NCBI GenBank assembly: GCA_009741485.1
Contig: CM019238.1
Span: 9,157,477 to 9,221,476, forward strand
Length of the DNA stretch: 64,000 bases
Reading direction: 5' to 3'
DNA from: Malurus cyaneus samueli
Lineage: Eukaryota; Chordata; Aves; Passeriformes; Maluridae
Shown here: one piece after another, positions 48,847-61,800 of the stretch
Layout of the letters: every line of letters begins with the position of its first letter
Position numbering within the stretch: the first letter of the stretch is position 1
Made by a program: the position numbers and the translations under genes
The notes under the pieces: model-generated
Seen by the model: the letters and a program-made list of their open reading frames with translations, nothing else
Databases searched by the model: none
What the model was told of the DNA's origin: nothing

Positions 48847-51800
48847 CTAAGGAAAATAGACACATAAAAACAAGTTAACTTACTTAGTACCATTGAATCT
48901 TTTTCGTTTTTCTTCTCTTTACACACAAAAACAAGGTTTTCTTCATATGATTTAAAGGTCACACCCTTAAAAAGAACAACAACAAAAAAATTACAAGAGA
49001 GGAATCCTAGCTGCAGCATGGAATCCTCTTTTTTCCCCCTTCTCATTACATTTCTCAGGACAATGTGAGCAAGGAGTGCATCCATCTGTATTTGTATGAG
49101 CTTGAAATACCTACAAAATTTAGTATATGCATATTTCAATCAGGAACCATTCTTTTCAGACCTGTGTTTCCAAGTTCCCCAAAATTTGAGCAGGAGAAAG
49201 GCTCATTGCTACTGTGTAAGTAATTTGGATTTTTCTTTTTCTGAGTTTCCCAATGAGAAAAGTAAGGACTTCCCTGTCCCCATTTTCAAAATGCTCATAT
49301 TTCAAAAAGCTTAAAAATCTGTAACACAGAATGGATTTGGCATTGTACATGAGCTCTTTATTATTCCAACATGGCCCACTAGAAAATGCAAAATTCAGAC
49401 ACCTTCCCCTGCTCGTTGGGGGAAACTCTGCACAGCCAACCACCAAAATAAGGTCCAGCTGCATTGCAAGCTCTTTTTCTCCCCACGATGTCCTATCAAA
49501 ACTCTTATTAAAAAGAGTAGGCTGGTAAGATCTTTGCTTATCATGCCAACCAGATGGTCTTTGCCCTCTGAATTCACCCATATGCTTCTCTCAAATTACA
49601 GGTTTCTTGAATCAGAGCTCCTGGGTTTGGTCTATTACTCTGCGCCGCAAGGGCTTTCTGAGCATGACTTGCATGTCCCAGCCAAGCTGGAACAAAAATA
49701 ACTGAATAGAAACACCATTTAGAAGCACACTTGCTCTTATTGGCCAAGAACAGAAATGCCTCTACCCCAAACAAAATTACATACTGCAAAATAAATAACC
49801 CCCCACTATGACGTTTTTGTATTGAATACACTGAATATGACAGTGTGTCCCTGTGTCTATTTTCATTTTGCCACATCTATAGTTCTTCTTATAACAATAT
49901 TCTTGTAGTTATTCTTGTTCTTATTTTTAAATATAATTGTCACAATAGTTTTGACTTTTTTTGTTAGCACGTATAACCTTTCCCAGAACCACACTGGGCT
50001 TTCAGTGTTACACACTTCTGAGATATTAATGCTACTTATTTTAGAGATGATATTTACAAATGCTACTACACTTAAATATTTTAACACCCTCTTTGTTCAG
50101 TTTTTTTTAATGTTCCAAACCAAATGTCTCTAAGTTACAATACTGTAACTTCACCATAGGTAAGACTGGGATCAGAGGGTAGAATAAACAGATAACAATA
50201 AAAAATATTTCACAGACTAAAGAACTGATACGAAAGTACACACAGAGGTTTTGTAATTGAATAAGCTCATCTTGCTCAACTGGGATTTCATTTGGTTCTT
50301 CTTCCCTTGTATTTTCTTTATGAGCACTTAAGTCTGCTACCAGATCCTCAACAGATGTGTGACTTTCTCCAGTCATCTGCAATCTCTTTTCCATGGTGTT
50401 CCTAATCTCAGACAAACTGAAACCCATGGTTATGGCACTTTGTACCAAAGGATTCTGTAAGAGATCATCTAAAACAAAAAATTAAAAACAAAACAAAGCC
50501 ACTTTAAGAAGGATGAATCTAATTATCAGACAGTATTCACTACAGTACTCTAAGACACATATTTGCAAACAAATATGTAGCCAAAGGAACCGTATTTCCA
50601 ATCTGAGAATTTTGCTAGTTGTAAAGACTGCAGACTTGAGTTTTCCTCTATCCTGTCTTGCCCAGTCTCCCTTTATCTATTTAAAATAGAAATCCTCCTA
50701 CATTTCCTGTTCAAATCAACTACTTCAAATTAAATAAGGTCTCATATAACTAACATCACAAATTCAGTAACTGAATGTTAACTGAAATTCCTCCAGACTT
50801 CAAAGTCACAACGAATAAGTAACATTACCTCAATTTTAATTCAGTTCAAGGAAAAAAAAGAAAATCATACATATGTTAAGAGAAATGAATAAATCATTTG
50901 AATTTATAAAACCAAAACACAGCACCACCAACAAGCAAGCAAGTCTATCCATGGTAAGAAACAACACGACTTGGGAAAACCATTTTTCAGTTTGTTGGAT
51001 CTTCCTCTTAAGGCTTCTTTTTTCTAAAATAAAGTTAATTTGCACTCTCATAAATGAGCAGCATGGGAGGGATTTCTAAGCAGGTTTTGTGTAACCATTC
51101 TTGCTAGCAACAGCTCCCATTCCCTACTACTTCTTTAACTGTCTTTTTTTATTGCTTGGTATTTGTGAAAAGCATTGCAGGAATGTGTAATAGTGGAACA
51201 CATATCAAACTGCTTCAGCTTTCTCAGCTTCCTAGTCCTTGCCTTTGGACAGACCAACTCTTCCTGCCCCATGAAAAAGGACTGTTTCAGTTGCAGTATT
51301 CTTTAACATTCAACCCACAGCATTACTAATTCAATACTTGTGGATACTCACTAGCTATGAGACAGCGTCCCATACAAACTTCTTCCATGGTTCACAACCT
51401 TTACAATATTTACCAAACTAATTATATTTCCCTTAAGAAAAATAAAATACATTCTGCAGTTCTTTAGAAGCAATGAAGCAATGGAAGAGTATCGGCCAAG
51501 AATCTGTCGTCATGCTTTATTTAAAAATGTAATAAGATTATTTTTAAAATTAACCAGTCCCTTCACTATACATTCAAATACATATATTCCAAATAGAGGG
51601 AAGTTGTTTGTTTTAAACAGATACCTTTAGGAAGTATCGTCCCTTCAGCAGCTTCTGTCTAAAAGTGAAATATAAAGAGATAAAATTACAATTCCAGAGA
51701 AAGAAGAAGGAAATATATACAGTTACAAAACAGAAAACAGCTAATTGATCTCAAGTCATTTTAGTCACTAAAAGTATTTAATCTGCTCTGAACAAAATGA

Positions 51801-54800
51801 TCAGTATTTTTTTATAATTTTAACCCATCTCTGCAATAATCATATGTACATGATACTTAGTCTATGGAAGAATTCTAAAATATCATCAGTTTTGCATTTT
51901 AGTGACTCACAAATATAACAATGCTCTACCAACAAGAAAAGGAAATGTATCTGCTATTATTCATAATAAACCTCACATTCCCAGGCTATAGAACAAATGG
52001 CACTTTTTCAGTATCCAATATACAACGTTCACAAGGTACCCTGGCTGTGATCTATAACCCAGCTACGATGAACTGGGAGATCTGTACACTATGATTGACA
52101 GAACAAAAACATACTGTGATTCTTACACTTTCTGCCAATGAAAGAAGCAGTAGGTGAATTAATGATAGACACATAATTAAAGGGTAATTTCACATAAAAA
52201 TTAGAGTTGCTTTCTTCTATTTTAACAGAATTACTAATAAGCAAGAAACTTACTGTTGAATTCCTATATCCATCTCTTAAGTGAACATTATTTATAAATT
52301 CTATCCCCTTTTCCTTGCTCACAAATCTGCACCTAAAAATAAAATATTTAGACTTAATAGAACTGCATTAGCAGCAAAGATTTATTACATAACTATGGAA
52401 GCTTTGATAAATTTCCTATATAATACAGAATGCCTGACTCTCAATGTTTAGTCAACATCTGTGGTGCCAATGGAATATTTCTAAGAACATCTTAAGTAAG
52501 CAGTACTTATCTTTCTCAGATTTTTGGTCAAACAGAAAGCTTAAGAGTTGCTGGCCATGACAGCTCATGACACAGATTTCTAAAAGTAAAGACTCACTTT
52601 AATGAAAAATGTAATGTTAAAACGCTTTTCTTTTAGCCTTTCTCAATCAAAGAAAAGCAGTCACTGGTCAGACAGGTGCCTTCCATGCTTTCTTTCACTC
52701 TTTTGCAGCCAGTCTTAACCACCAGGCAGAGCTCTTCCCTACCAGAAGATTTAGGGAATGTCATAACTCCTTGAAGAGAGTTCTCCAGCTCCAGCAGTTA
52801 CTTCACCTTCAGGAACACAGACAGTAGCTGTGAGACTGACACACTGCCACTGAGGCTGATGTGCAAACAGAATCCCCAAATAAGACTGGTTATTATCTGA
52901 GAGGAAATAATCAAACCTGACATAATTTAAGCAACCTAAACCATACCGAAAGGAGTGAAATGTAGCAAGAAAACGTTCTTTAACTATTGATCGCACCAAG
53001 CTAAAAACTTGGAATTGCATCTCTTTCAAGTGGCAGTGGCTAATAATTAAAAACTGCCTGTACTACCATTTAAAAAAGGAACAGTTAATGCATAAATACT
53101 AATCTCCAACTTCAGAGAGCCTTTCACCACAGAAGAGAAATTTGGCAGTCAATGCATAAAAGACACTGATTTTATCTATGTTATACAAGTAACTAAGTCT
53201 TTGTATTTGGATGGCTTCTGTCCACCTGTGAGAACTACTGAGTCATATTACTCTTCGCTTCCTCCAAACAGACTTTAGATAACATTGGCAGTCTTTCTAA
53301 AAACTACTTTTGGTACCACTACTACTGTCTGGAATCCATAATCCTTTAAAATTAGAGAACTATGTTTTGTATTCCATGCCACTACTTCTTCAGTTTGTTG
53401 GCAGAAAGACAGCTGTTTAGTCATTTTGTATCCTGAATAAGTTACAAACTTTTACCTCTATGATGCTATTAAAACAACAATGTAGCACTTGGATAACAAG
53501 AAAAAACACTCAGATACATATTGACAAAACTACACAATTCTTGTTGAGACCCCTCTAAGATCCAGACACAGGTTTCTTCCCCTTAGTAACGCCTACAAAT
53601 CAGCCAATATAAAATTATTTTCATAAATCTGAACAATGTTAAGCCATAATCAACCTTCTCAAACCTTTATTAGTATGTGCTGTCATTAAATGCAATATAA
53701 TGTAAACAAGACTTGGACATGCACCAAGAAAATACTAAAAGATGCCTTACCCAGGAAACCATTTGGCATGTTGATCCCAAGGGTCCTCATTTTCCTTCCA
53801 TTCTTGCAACCCTCCACCACAGTGGAAACACACAACATGATCACCATTACCTGAGGAAACATAAAAGAATGAAGTTACGTACTTTTTGCAAGCATAATAT
53901 TAAGTTTTCAACTAAAATGTTACAATATTAAGAAAGTAAGTATTTTTTTAAAAAAGGCCAGAAAGTGCTTAAATATTGTTTTTATTGGAATGAGAGGAGG
54001 TATGGATAGCATTTGCTTAGACAACTAAATTTTTCTCAGGCTGCAGGGAACAGGTTTCCCAGAAGTCACCTGAAAAGCCATCGGTCTGATAAGCTGGTGC
54101 CCAGTTAGTGCAGCTCCACAATACAGATCTCTGGGTACTTTCCCAAATTCAAGAAGAAATCAATAAAAAGAATTCCACTGAGTACAAATATTGCCTATTT
54201 ATAACCCATCCAGGAATATAGCAAAGATTTTATTTATGGCCACAAGTAAAATAAACAATCAGATTAAGAAGTTCTGGGAGCTACTAAGAGAGAAATCAAT
54301 TACGATGAGAGCAAGAAATTATCCCCTATAATCTCCTTTTCCTTGTGACTGAGTAAGAGCAACACTTTGCACTCATACAGTATCTCTCAGTGAGGAATTT
54401 CAAAGGTCTTTAATGGCACTGTGCAATTCTATCTAATTGAGAAACAGAGACACAGAGCTGGTGTCTTATCCAAATCAAACACTACATGTCTAAGAGTAAA
54501 GGCTTTTCCACTGGCACCACTATCTTCATAGGGTAGGCAGTAGTGGTACTTGTGGGTTTTGGGTGTCCATGTGCCATGGTAATGGAAACCCGTGTTAACC
54601 AAGTCAAATGGCACACAACCTGGATTGTTGTATTCAGAGGATTTTGTGCAGGCCAAAGGGCCACTCCTTACACCTAAAGTCACAATTACAGCACTTGTAT
54701 TAACTCAAATAACTGTCACTGTGAAAGATGTATTATAAAGGTTTTAACCCTAAATATACCTGATAAAATGTATGCAATTTTACATAAGAACTGTGAAAAG

Positions 54801-55811
54801 TAGCTTACTGAGCAAAGAGATTCTGGCCAATTGTTTCATATAATATTTTTAAAAATTGCTTTTCTTTTTTTTGTAACAAGACACTTCCTCAAATACAATA
54901 TCTTTGTAAAAGGTATTAACCATTCCAAGGTCTGGCTTACCTATGCTATAGAATCCAGCTTCTGCGAGTCGCTCCTTGTCAACAGGATATATCCAAGACA
55001 AGAATGTTTGTAAACGTTTTCCGTATTTTGCCATACAAGGATTCCTTGGGTGCTGTACATTATTCTGACCAGTTAAGCCAAGCTCAGCAGGAATAGATTC
55101 ACTTGAAATATTTCCAACATCCCGGCCCAGGACAAAAAGGCATTTGGGAAAATGCCTCTTGTGTTCTGACCAAGCTCTGTCACTGGGTTCCCAGTCTTTC
55201 AATTTTCCACCACAACAAAAACATGCCACTTGGTCACCAACCCCTGTATAATAAAAACCAGCATTAGCTAATTCCTGTGGTGTCAAATGAACATTGTGCG
55301 GCCAGTTGTGAAAAGACTTTAACCTTGTTTCTTCACTGCACATAGCAGGGATTTTAGGATACAAAGTATCTGACATATCCACAACCTGCCTAGTTCTCAA
55401 AAGGTAATCTGCCTCCACATCAGGGTCATTCAGAGCATATGAGAGGGCTGAATTGCTGGAACTGTTTTCAGTTGTGTTCTGGTACTTCTGGGCAACAGGA
55501 TCCGTATCATTTTCCAGAAAAGCAGATTCAGTAATGAACTTGCAGTCGGGGGCAAGCTGTTTGTGTCTCTCAACTGCAGAATCCCCAGGCACCCATCCTT
55601 CAATAGCTGTATGGCAACTGAAGCACTTCACTTTGTCACCTTCTCCAGTATACACAAAGCCAGCTTGTGCTAAAGCTAACACCGATACCGGACAGTCCTG
55701 TGGAAATCCAACAAAAGTTCCCAGTCGGTCATGTTCCTGGGCCCATTCCTGGGCACCATCAGTGTCTGCAGAGGCACAAGCTTCAGAGTTATGTGGGACA
55801 TTACACGTCAT
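48653..55811 (-). CDS. XIAP: XIAP, X-linked inhibitor of apoptosis protein (six coding exons, 500 aa)
   Basis: RING-type E3 ubiquitin ligase and caspase inhibitor of the cytosol. Coding exons are 55,811-54,941, 53,850-53,751, 52,332-52,254, 51,658-51,625, 50,468-50,244 and 48,846-48,653; phases fit and give 500 residues (human XIAP has 497). BIR1 spans about 27-93 (zinc ligands C63, C66, H83, C90), BIR2 about 160-227 (C197, C200, H217, C224), BIR3 about 263-328 (C298, C301, H318, C325), UBA about 366-410 with an MGF loop, and RING 453-488 ending in FMY. The caspase-3/7-blocking linker before BIR2 ([11 protein letters not shown]145) and the caspase-9 contacts H341 and L342 are kept. The chosen start (55,809-55,811) aligns with the known N-terminus and lies 32 nt after a splice acceptor. 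BIR3 has Q306-E307 where human XIAP has T-D. All phases agree; only the exon-5 donor is non-consensus. Confidence 0.96.
48847..50243 (-). other. XIAP: XIAP intron 6
   Basis: About 1.4 kb. A 141-codon frame at 49,156-49,581 on the minus strand has no recognisable domain and no paired splice sites. Nothing else supported. Confidence 0.85.
50244..50468 (-). CDS. XIAP: XIAP coding exon 5 (UBA)
   Basis: Acceptor TTTGTTTTAG before 50,468. It encodes [20 protein letters not shown] and the rest of the UBA domain, which binds ubiquitin chains, then an acidic linker. The donor CTCT|GTGTGTAC is weak, but it is the only GT nearby that gives phase 1 as the RING exon requires. The linker is therefore about 10 residues longer than a more upstream boundary would make it. 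Confidence 0.88.
50469..51624 (-). other. XIAP: XIAP intron 5
   Basis: About 1.2 kb of AT-rich sequence with consensus donor GTATCT and acceptor. Nothing else supported. Confidence 0.85.
51625..51658 (-). CDS. XIAP: XIAP coding exon 4 (34-nt microexon)
   Basis: Acceptor TTCACTTTTAG and donor CTAAAG|GTATCTG enclose 34 nt encoding [11 protein letters not shown] plus one base. Phase 0 in and 1 out match both neighbours. It falls in the linker between BIR3 and UBA. Skipping it would shift the frame. Confidence 0.88.
51659..52253 (-). other. XIAP: XIAP intron 4
   Basis: 595 bp with donor GTAAGT. Nothing else supported. Confidence 0.85.
52254..52332 (-). CDS. XIAP: XIAP coding exon 3 (end of BIR3)
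   Basis: Acceptor ATTTTTAG and donor CAACA|GTAAGT enclose 79 nt. It encodes the last BIR3 zinc ligand (C325) and the C-terminal helix with INNVHL; H341 corresponds to the human residue needed to block caspase-9. Confidence 0.96.
52333..53750 (-). other. XIAP: XIAP intron 3
   Basis: About 1.4 kb of AT-rich sequence, donor GTAAGG. Nothing else supported. Confidence 0.85.
53751..53850 (-). CDS. XIAP: XIAP coding exon 2 (BIR3 core)
   Basis: Acceptor TTTCCTCAG and donor TGG|GTAAGG enclose 100 nt encoding [20 protein letters not shown] and [13 protein letters not shown]. This is the IAP-binding-motif groove: W308, E312 and W321 are kept, while Q306-E307 replace the T-D pair of human XIAP. Confidence 0.97.
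53851..54940 (-). other. XIAP: XIAP intron 2
   Basis: About 1.1 kb with donor GTAAGC. A stretch near 54,420-54,470 with 'gagaaacagagacacagag' recalls ancient SINE cores but is too short to classify. Confidence 0.85.
54941..55811 (-). CDS. XIAP: XIAP coding exon 1 (start, BIR1, BIR2, start of BIR3)
   Basis: Start ATG at 55,809-55,811, donor ATAG|GTAAGC with exon end 54,941; 290 codons plus one base. It encodes BIR1, the caspase-binding linker, BIR2 and the first part of BIR3 up to GFYSIG. One large exon carrying both BIR1 and BIR2 is the usual XIAP arrangement. Confidence 0.97.
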
Positions 55812-55843
55812 GTCTTCAAAAGCAGGGCTCTCCTCTAGATTTC
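55812..55843 (-). other. XIAP: XIAP 5'UTR part of exon 2
   Basis: The acceptor TTCTTTGTTTAG ends at 55,844, leaving 32 nt of leader before the ATG. The frame remains open upstream through the acceptor to 56,003, so an intron-retaining transcript would extend the reading frame by 64 codons. Confidence 0.8.
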
Positions 55844-58800
55844 CTAAACAAAGAATGTATGTTTTAATTTCCCAGACAGAAGGATACATCATATCCATAT
55901 ATAACCCTGGAAACTGGCAAAATTCAAGTATCATCCTTTCTGCATTAAAATAACAACTCTTTCTCTTCCCTCCTGTTTCACCCTTGCCTGCATTACCTGC
56001 CACACAGAGACAAACACAAAGGAATTAAAACAAAAATAATATAAAATCTGTAAGGAAAATCAGGAAGATCAAGATGTCTTAGAGGCTTATAAAGATTTAC
56101 CTGGAGAATGCACAGGTTTATAGCTTTAAAAGCATCTTCTTCAACAAGATTGCAAGAATGAAATCAACATGCCATCACCTCAGCTTTTCCTCCCTTCCCT
56201 CCCTGAATGAATGTCATTCTTCTTAGCACCTGTCACACATTCCTGCTCCTGCCTACACTTTTCTAGGGTAAGTACCAGTTCCCAGTCCTGCCTCACATCC
56301 CTTCTGTGCCAGAAGGCTACTAAAAGCACTCAAGCAAGCCCCACCTTTGCGGAGGATGAAACCAGGCAACTTGGCTACAGCAGGTCCTGTGTAAGAACCA
56401 CAAGCTGACAGTCATCACCTTCCTGATGATGCCAAAGCACAGTAAAAATTAATCTCTTACCCAGAAAAATGCAGCGATATTACTGACTTTAAAGTCTTGG
56501 CTATTGCTGACACACATCTCCAAGTTGTAAACTAAATTATCATGGGATGACTCAAACTTGTTAGCACAAAGCAGTATTAGTTCAGAAATTGGCAAAAAGA
56601 AAGGCATATAAGGAAGGAAGAACAGAGCATGTATGTATTTGAACAAGTATCTCCATTTTCTACAGAAATCCTGAAATATATCTATTACCAGTCCTCAACT
56701 ATGTGAGGTAGGCCAGGACACAAAAACATAGCTTCCTCAACACCTGCATTAATATTGATCATACATTCTGCAACATCAATGTAAATGTTGCTTTAAGTGC
56801 TTCTTTAACACCAGATTTAGCTTCTACAAAACCTTTTTTGGGGTTCAGAACAGGGAGGGGGAAATTAAAATGCCTATGCATTGCAGGATTGCTGCATCCT
56901 CTACCAAAATGACAAAGACAATTAAGCTATAAGCAGGTGGAGAAAATGTGACGTTGGACACCTGGCATGGGTGCTTCACATAACCATGACTTATGAGCAC
57001 CAGCTTCAATTCCTACTGTCCGTCAGTTCATGACTAATGTAATAACACTAGAAATTACACTGTGGCTTTCTGTTTTAGCTTAGCAAACTCAAAAATAGCA
57101 TCCGAATGAATTGCATTGATTGACCTACAAATCTGACCTATATGCTTGACTTTGAAGGGCAAAAAGCCCCAAATAGTAATTACATTTAGTAATACAAAAG
57201 TTGTCACAAACCACGTATTTTTTATACACATACATATATTAAAACTATTGGTTTTTTATAATGAAAGCTTAAAAGTACATGTTTCTTTTCTTTTAAAACT
57301 TTATTTTCAAGTCTCTAGAACTCTTCCTGTAAAGATCTCAAGTGACATGCATCTATCATCACTACTACATTGCATTCATGAAAGACTTGGTATCACTTCC
57401 AGCTCACATCTTTCAGAGATTCCTTCTCAAATTGTCCATTGATAAAAACCAAAACAAATGTGGATGATATCTCCTGTACGAATAGCAGTATATCTCCATT
57501 TCCACTTCATTTATATAGAAATGAGTTCAGAAACAGTGAGATCTTCCTATTTAGATTTTTTTAATTTCAAATTTTTGTTTTACATACATTAGTTTTTTCT
57601 ACAGTGCTATGAGTACTTCAAAACTCCTTCTGTTGGAGAATAAAAAAGAAATTATGCTCTCAGCACGAAGATAATGAAAGTATTTGCCACATTTGGATTC
57701 TCTGAGGTTAAGCAATCCATCTCAATCCTCACAATCAACACAGTATGAAAAGCATGTACCAAGAGAGCAATAAGTACCGACACAGAAGGTACAATCACAA
57801 CAGATCAATTCTTTAATATGAACTAGCTTTTTCAAATTATATCAACCACATAATTTAATCATGATCTCTTGGAGCAGAAATGTTCAACTATTATCCTAAA
57901 AGCCTCTCAAAGCCACGTCTAACAACTGCAATGACAGCAGCAGGACCAATCCCTCAGAGGTAGCTGCAAGGTTTAATGATGCTCCAGCCACATTATGAAG
58001 CCCTTTCCTTACAACAGCCCCTGTAAACATGGCTGGTTTACCTTTCACTATAATTTTATCTCAGATATATCTCTACCAAGCATTGAGGCAAACTCCTTGC
58101 CTGTGTAAATACTGTTTTACATACAACATTAGTACTACTTTGAATACAGTATCATGTTCAATTATTTCTATTTCAAACAACTGTTAAAAGCAACTATCCA
58201 AAGTCTAAAATTACAGCCAGCTTAGGAGAAGTATTTCAGCACAGCTTTTTAGCAGTTGCCGTACTCCAGTTAGCTGGAATAATGATTTAGAACACCGTCT
58301 TGCATCACAAGAACACTCAGACAGATATTAACTGCAGCAGAAAAATGAGTGAGAGTAAATTATTGAATGGTTTATGGCTAAGAAACTAAATTCACAAAAA
58401 TCTACCATCTAAGACAAGCACACAAGATTTTACCATATATACCAGTAGCAAATCTGAGCTCAGAGCCCATTTTATGTACACGGAAGTTAATTAAGTCATT
58501 TTGCATAGGTTTAAATTAAACACATGTGAATTAAAGGTAGAAGGTCCAGAAATGTTAAAGAACACATATAAAATCCAGATATTTTAACTATTATTGAAGC
58601 ATTATACGTTTTCTTATACAGTGAGTAAACAAAGTCTATTTTAGCCTCAAAGGCTTCCGGAAGCTGAGCCAAGTTTAATCCTGCTTTTAAACATCTGAAG
58701 GCTATTTGTCACAAGGCACCACCCACTTTTAAGATGAATTACCAATTTATATAGCCTACTGATTATGTTTCAGAAGAAAAAATAAAGACAAAAATACATA

Positions 58801-61800
58801 GTAAAATTGTAACTTATTAAAAATGCAAAACTGTACACAGTGGTTCTGTAAAACAAACATGCTTAATTCAGCTTTAAAAATATGAACAGGTTTATTTTAT
58901 GCAAAAATATAAAATTATCATATTACCTAGATCTGAAAAGCTTCAGAGAAAAAATACAAAACTCCCTTCTCCCTTTCAAGTATATTTTACTAGATAAGAT
59001 TATTTCCATCTTTAACCCTAAACTAGATTGGCATTATAAGGAGTTATTTTTAATACTTGCACATCACAAGCACGGCAGCAACCTCCAAGTCAGAAATCTA
59101 CTTGCACAGCCTCATGTTCCTGACCAAAGGGTACATGTTAGTGTTTACTGTCGACTGAATTTTGAAATGTGAGTAGTGCACCAAGTAAATATCAAAGAGA
59201 ACATACTGTACCAGCTGACACACAGATTATGAATATGTCACTTCAATGAACTTCAGTTTCTGCCTGCTCAGCTGCAATGAGATCAAGGAAGGTGCATGCT
59301 GCTGACTGAAAACATACTTAAAAGATTAAAATGACCAGAAACCTGATTTATGTAAACAGTGTTTACAAATTTTAGCACATTTCTATCTAATTATCAATAG
59401 CCATTTTTAAAATAAAGTTCTGTTTAGAGATACTCTCTTTCTAAAATAAATTAAAAAGTATGTATCTATGGAATGCCCCCTAATTCAGTGCCAAAGCTTA
59501 CATAAGCCCATCAGCTCAAGCTTCACTTGTCTGTTCTTCCAACAGGTCTTACTTAACTTCCCAGCAGGGTTTGTCATCACAGGAAGTCGGGCAGCAGCTC
59601 AAGGTTATAGCAGGCTATTACATCCTCCTAATTTTTTACTTCAGTCACAAGGACTTTTATGCTTTTGCCATCATCAAAATGTGCATAACCAGGCCAACAG
59701 AAACATACCATTTTGAGGATTATTTTTACATAGTATTTTTCTTCATGAAGAAATCATATGGGTATGAACCAGAGAAATAAACAAAGATTCATGGCTGCTT
59801 AAGACAGAGGAAACATAATCTTTCTGTGTGCTTGCAAGTTAAATGTTATCAGAACTTTGGCTGCATGTATTAGAAGGAAGGAGTAAATACCAGCTGCTGT
59901 AGGGAAAACTGGCATGATGTAGACTAAGTAAGTTACTGCTCCTGTGGTTAAGAAACAGAAAAAATTACTGAGTCAACAGGGGTTATTAAAAAGAATAGCC
60001 AGTAGCAAAAAGTAACCAATAAAACGTGCAGTGCCCTGAGATGCATATCTTTTTCTGAGTATGAGCCGTGCTTCAGCCTTCAGTGTTCCATCTTTTCACA
60101 AATAATTTAAACTTCTAGTTGAAGAAAAGCATGGAAAAATAGGGCGTTTTTCATCGGGGAGGTATAATGATACCAAACTTCAGCTACAGCAACATGATTA
60201 ATGCCACAGCAAAACTGCTGAATCTTCTGGATTCTAAGGCAAAATTGGAAAAGTGCCAGACCAGCACCTCCTGCCTCACCCAGTGGCAAGGGCATTCCCT
60301 GCCCAGTCAGTGCTCCTGCTCACAGCAGCCACTACAGCAGTAGTTGAACTCCTCACTCAGTCACTCAACTGCAGCCTGAGGCAGAACAGCATCCTGATAC
60401 TTTCTGATGTCACAGCATGAATGTTTTGCTATTAAAAAATTAGGACAATTTGCAAACGTACACATATATACTTTAATATATATAATATGTTGTTTGTGTA
60501 TTTATATACCATCTTCTTGAAAATGGCCCCCATCATCTTAAAAACTTGGAAATTTCTCTTGAATCATTCTCTGTATTTTATTTTTGTCAGGAAATGGCGA
60601 TGACTTTGGAATTAATTCTAATTATAATATTGTACTAAAAATGAAATATGTGAAAGTTTTGCTTGTTGAAAATACTCTGCTTGCTTTTCCATTTAATAAA
60701 AAACTCCCCAAAACATTGGAAGGGAAGCACAATGACCTGCAAGATATGTACAGCTTCATTTTACATTTTATATGATAGGAGTGACAGTCAATTCAAGCTT
60801 TGCATCATGCCTTCTTAATCTTTAAGCCATTCAATCTTCACACACAGCTACCTTTTTTATGTTCAAAAATCTTGCTGTTTATAAAGCCTGACTTGTAAAT
60901 TGTCATGCTCAGAGTATTTTGGATTAGAACTCTGCAAATAAGACCACATGCTATGAAAAATAAAAAGCAGCAAAGGACTGTACACTGTTAAACAAAACAT
61001 AAAGTACTTACAGTTGATTTTCCCTAAGGAATTAGTATCCAATCAGACCAAGTATAGGAATGGATTAATCAAAGCAGATATTGCTTTCATCGCTATTTTC
61101 CATCAACCTTTAAAACAAATCCCAATATTTACATTCCTGTTGGTAGAAAAAAAAAGAGAGGCTAAAAAACCTTCTTTTTCAGCATTGTTTATGAAGACAC
61201 AACTACAAAACTATGACAAAAAAAATAATTTTACAATTCTCTCCCTAGGCCAAGAAAACCAAATTAAAATCTATTATAAAGTTGAAAGAGTCTGAGGTCT
61301 GGGAAAGTCTGAAATGTAGATGTTTTACTAAAACCAGCAAGGGACATAAATTTGGTTTACTCCAGAAGATCCTAAGACAACAAAACAAAATCCTGAAATT
61401 AAAAACTAGAGGGCACCAAAAAGGACAAAGAATGAAACAGCAAAAATAATTAAATCCTGTGATCTAGATTTCTCTCTCTTATCTGATTATAAATTGGATT
61501 TTCTTGAACTCTTCAGCTCCCTGCAGCTGTCTCAAATATCTTCTGTCAACAGACAGAAGTCCTATCACAGGTACACACAGCCTGAGAGGAAATCCATTTT
61601 CATATTTCTAAAACTGAGATATGAACACACATTTCCTTACTTTCATGATAACAAATGGAAGTCTGTCTCATATCAGTGGGAGCAGTCAAAAAAACTCACA
61701 ACCAACCATCCTCATCAGCATTCTTTCACTTTTGCCGCTGGTTGAAAAGGGCAGGATCAAGGGAGGTGCAGAACAATCATTAACTTGTTCTCTTGCCCTT

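Noticed and set aside
49156..49581. 141-codon frame on the minus strand inside XIAP intron 6
   Set aside because: No recognisable domain, no paired splice sites, and AT-rich chance frames of this size occur elsewhere in the window.
54420..54470. Possible MIR or other ancient SINE core
   Set aside because: Only one short word fits, and no flanking consensus could be followed.
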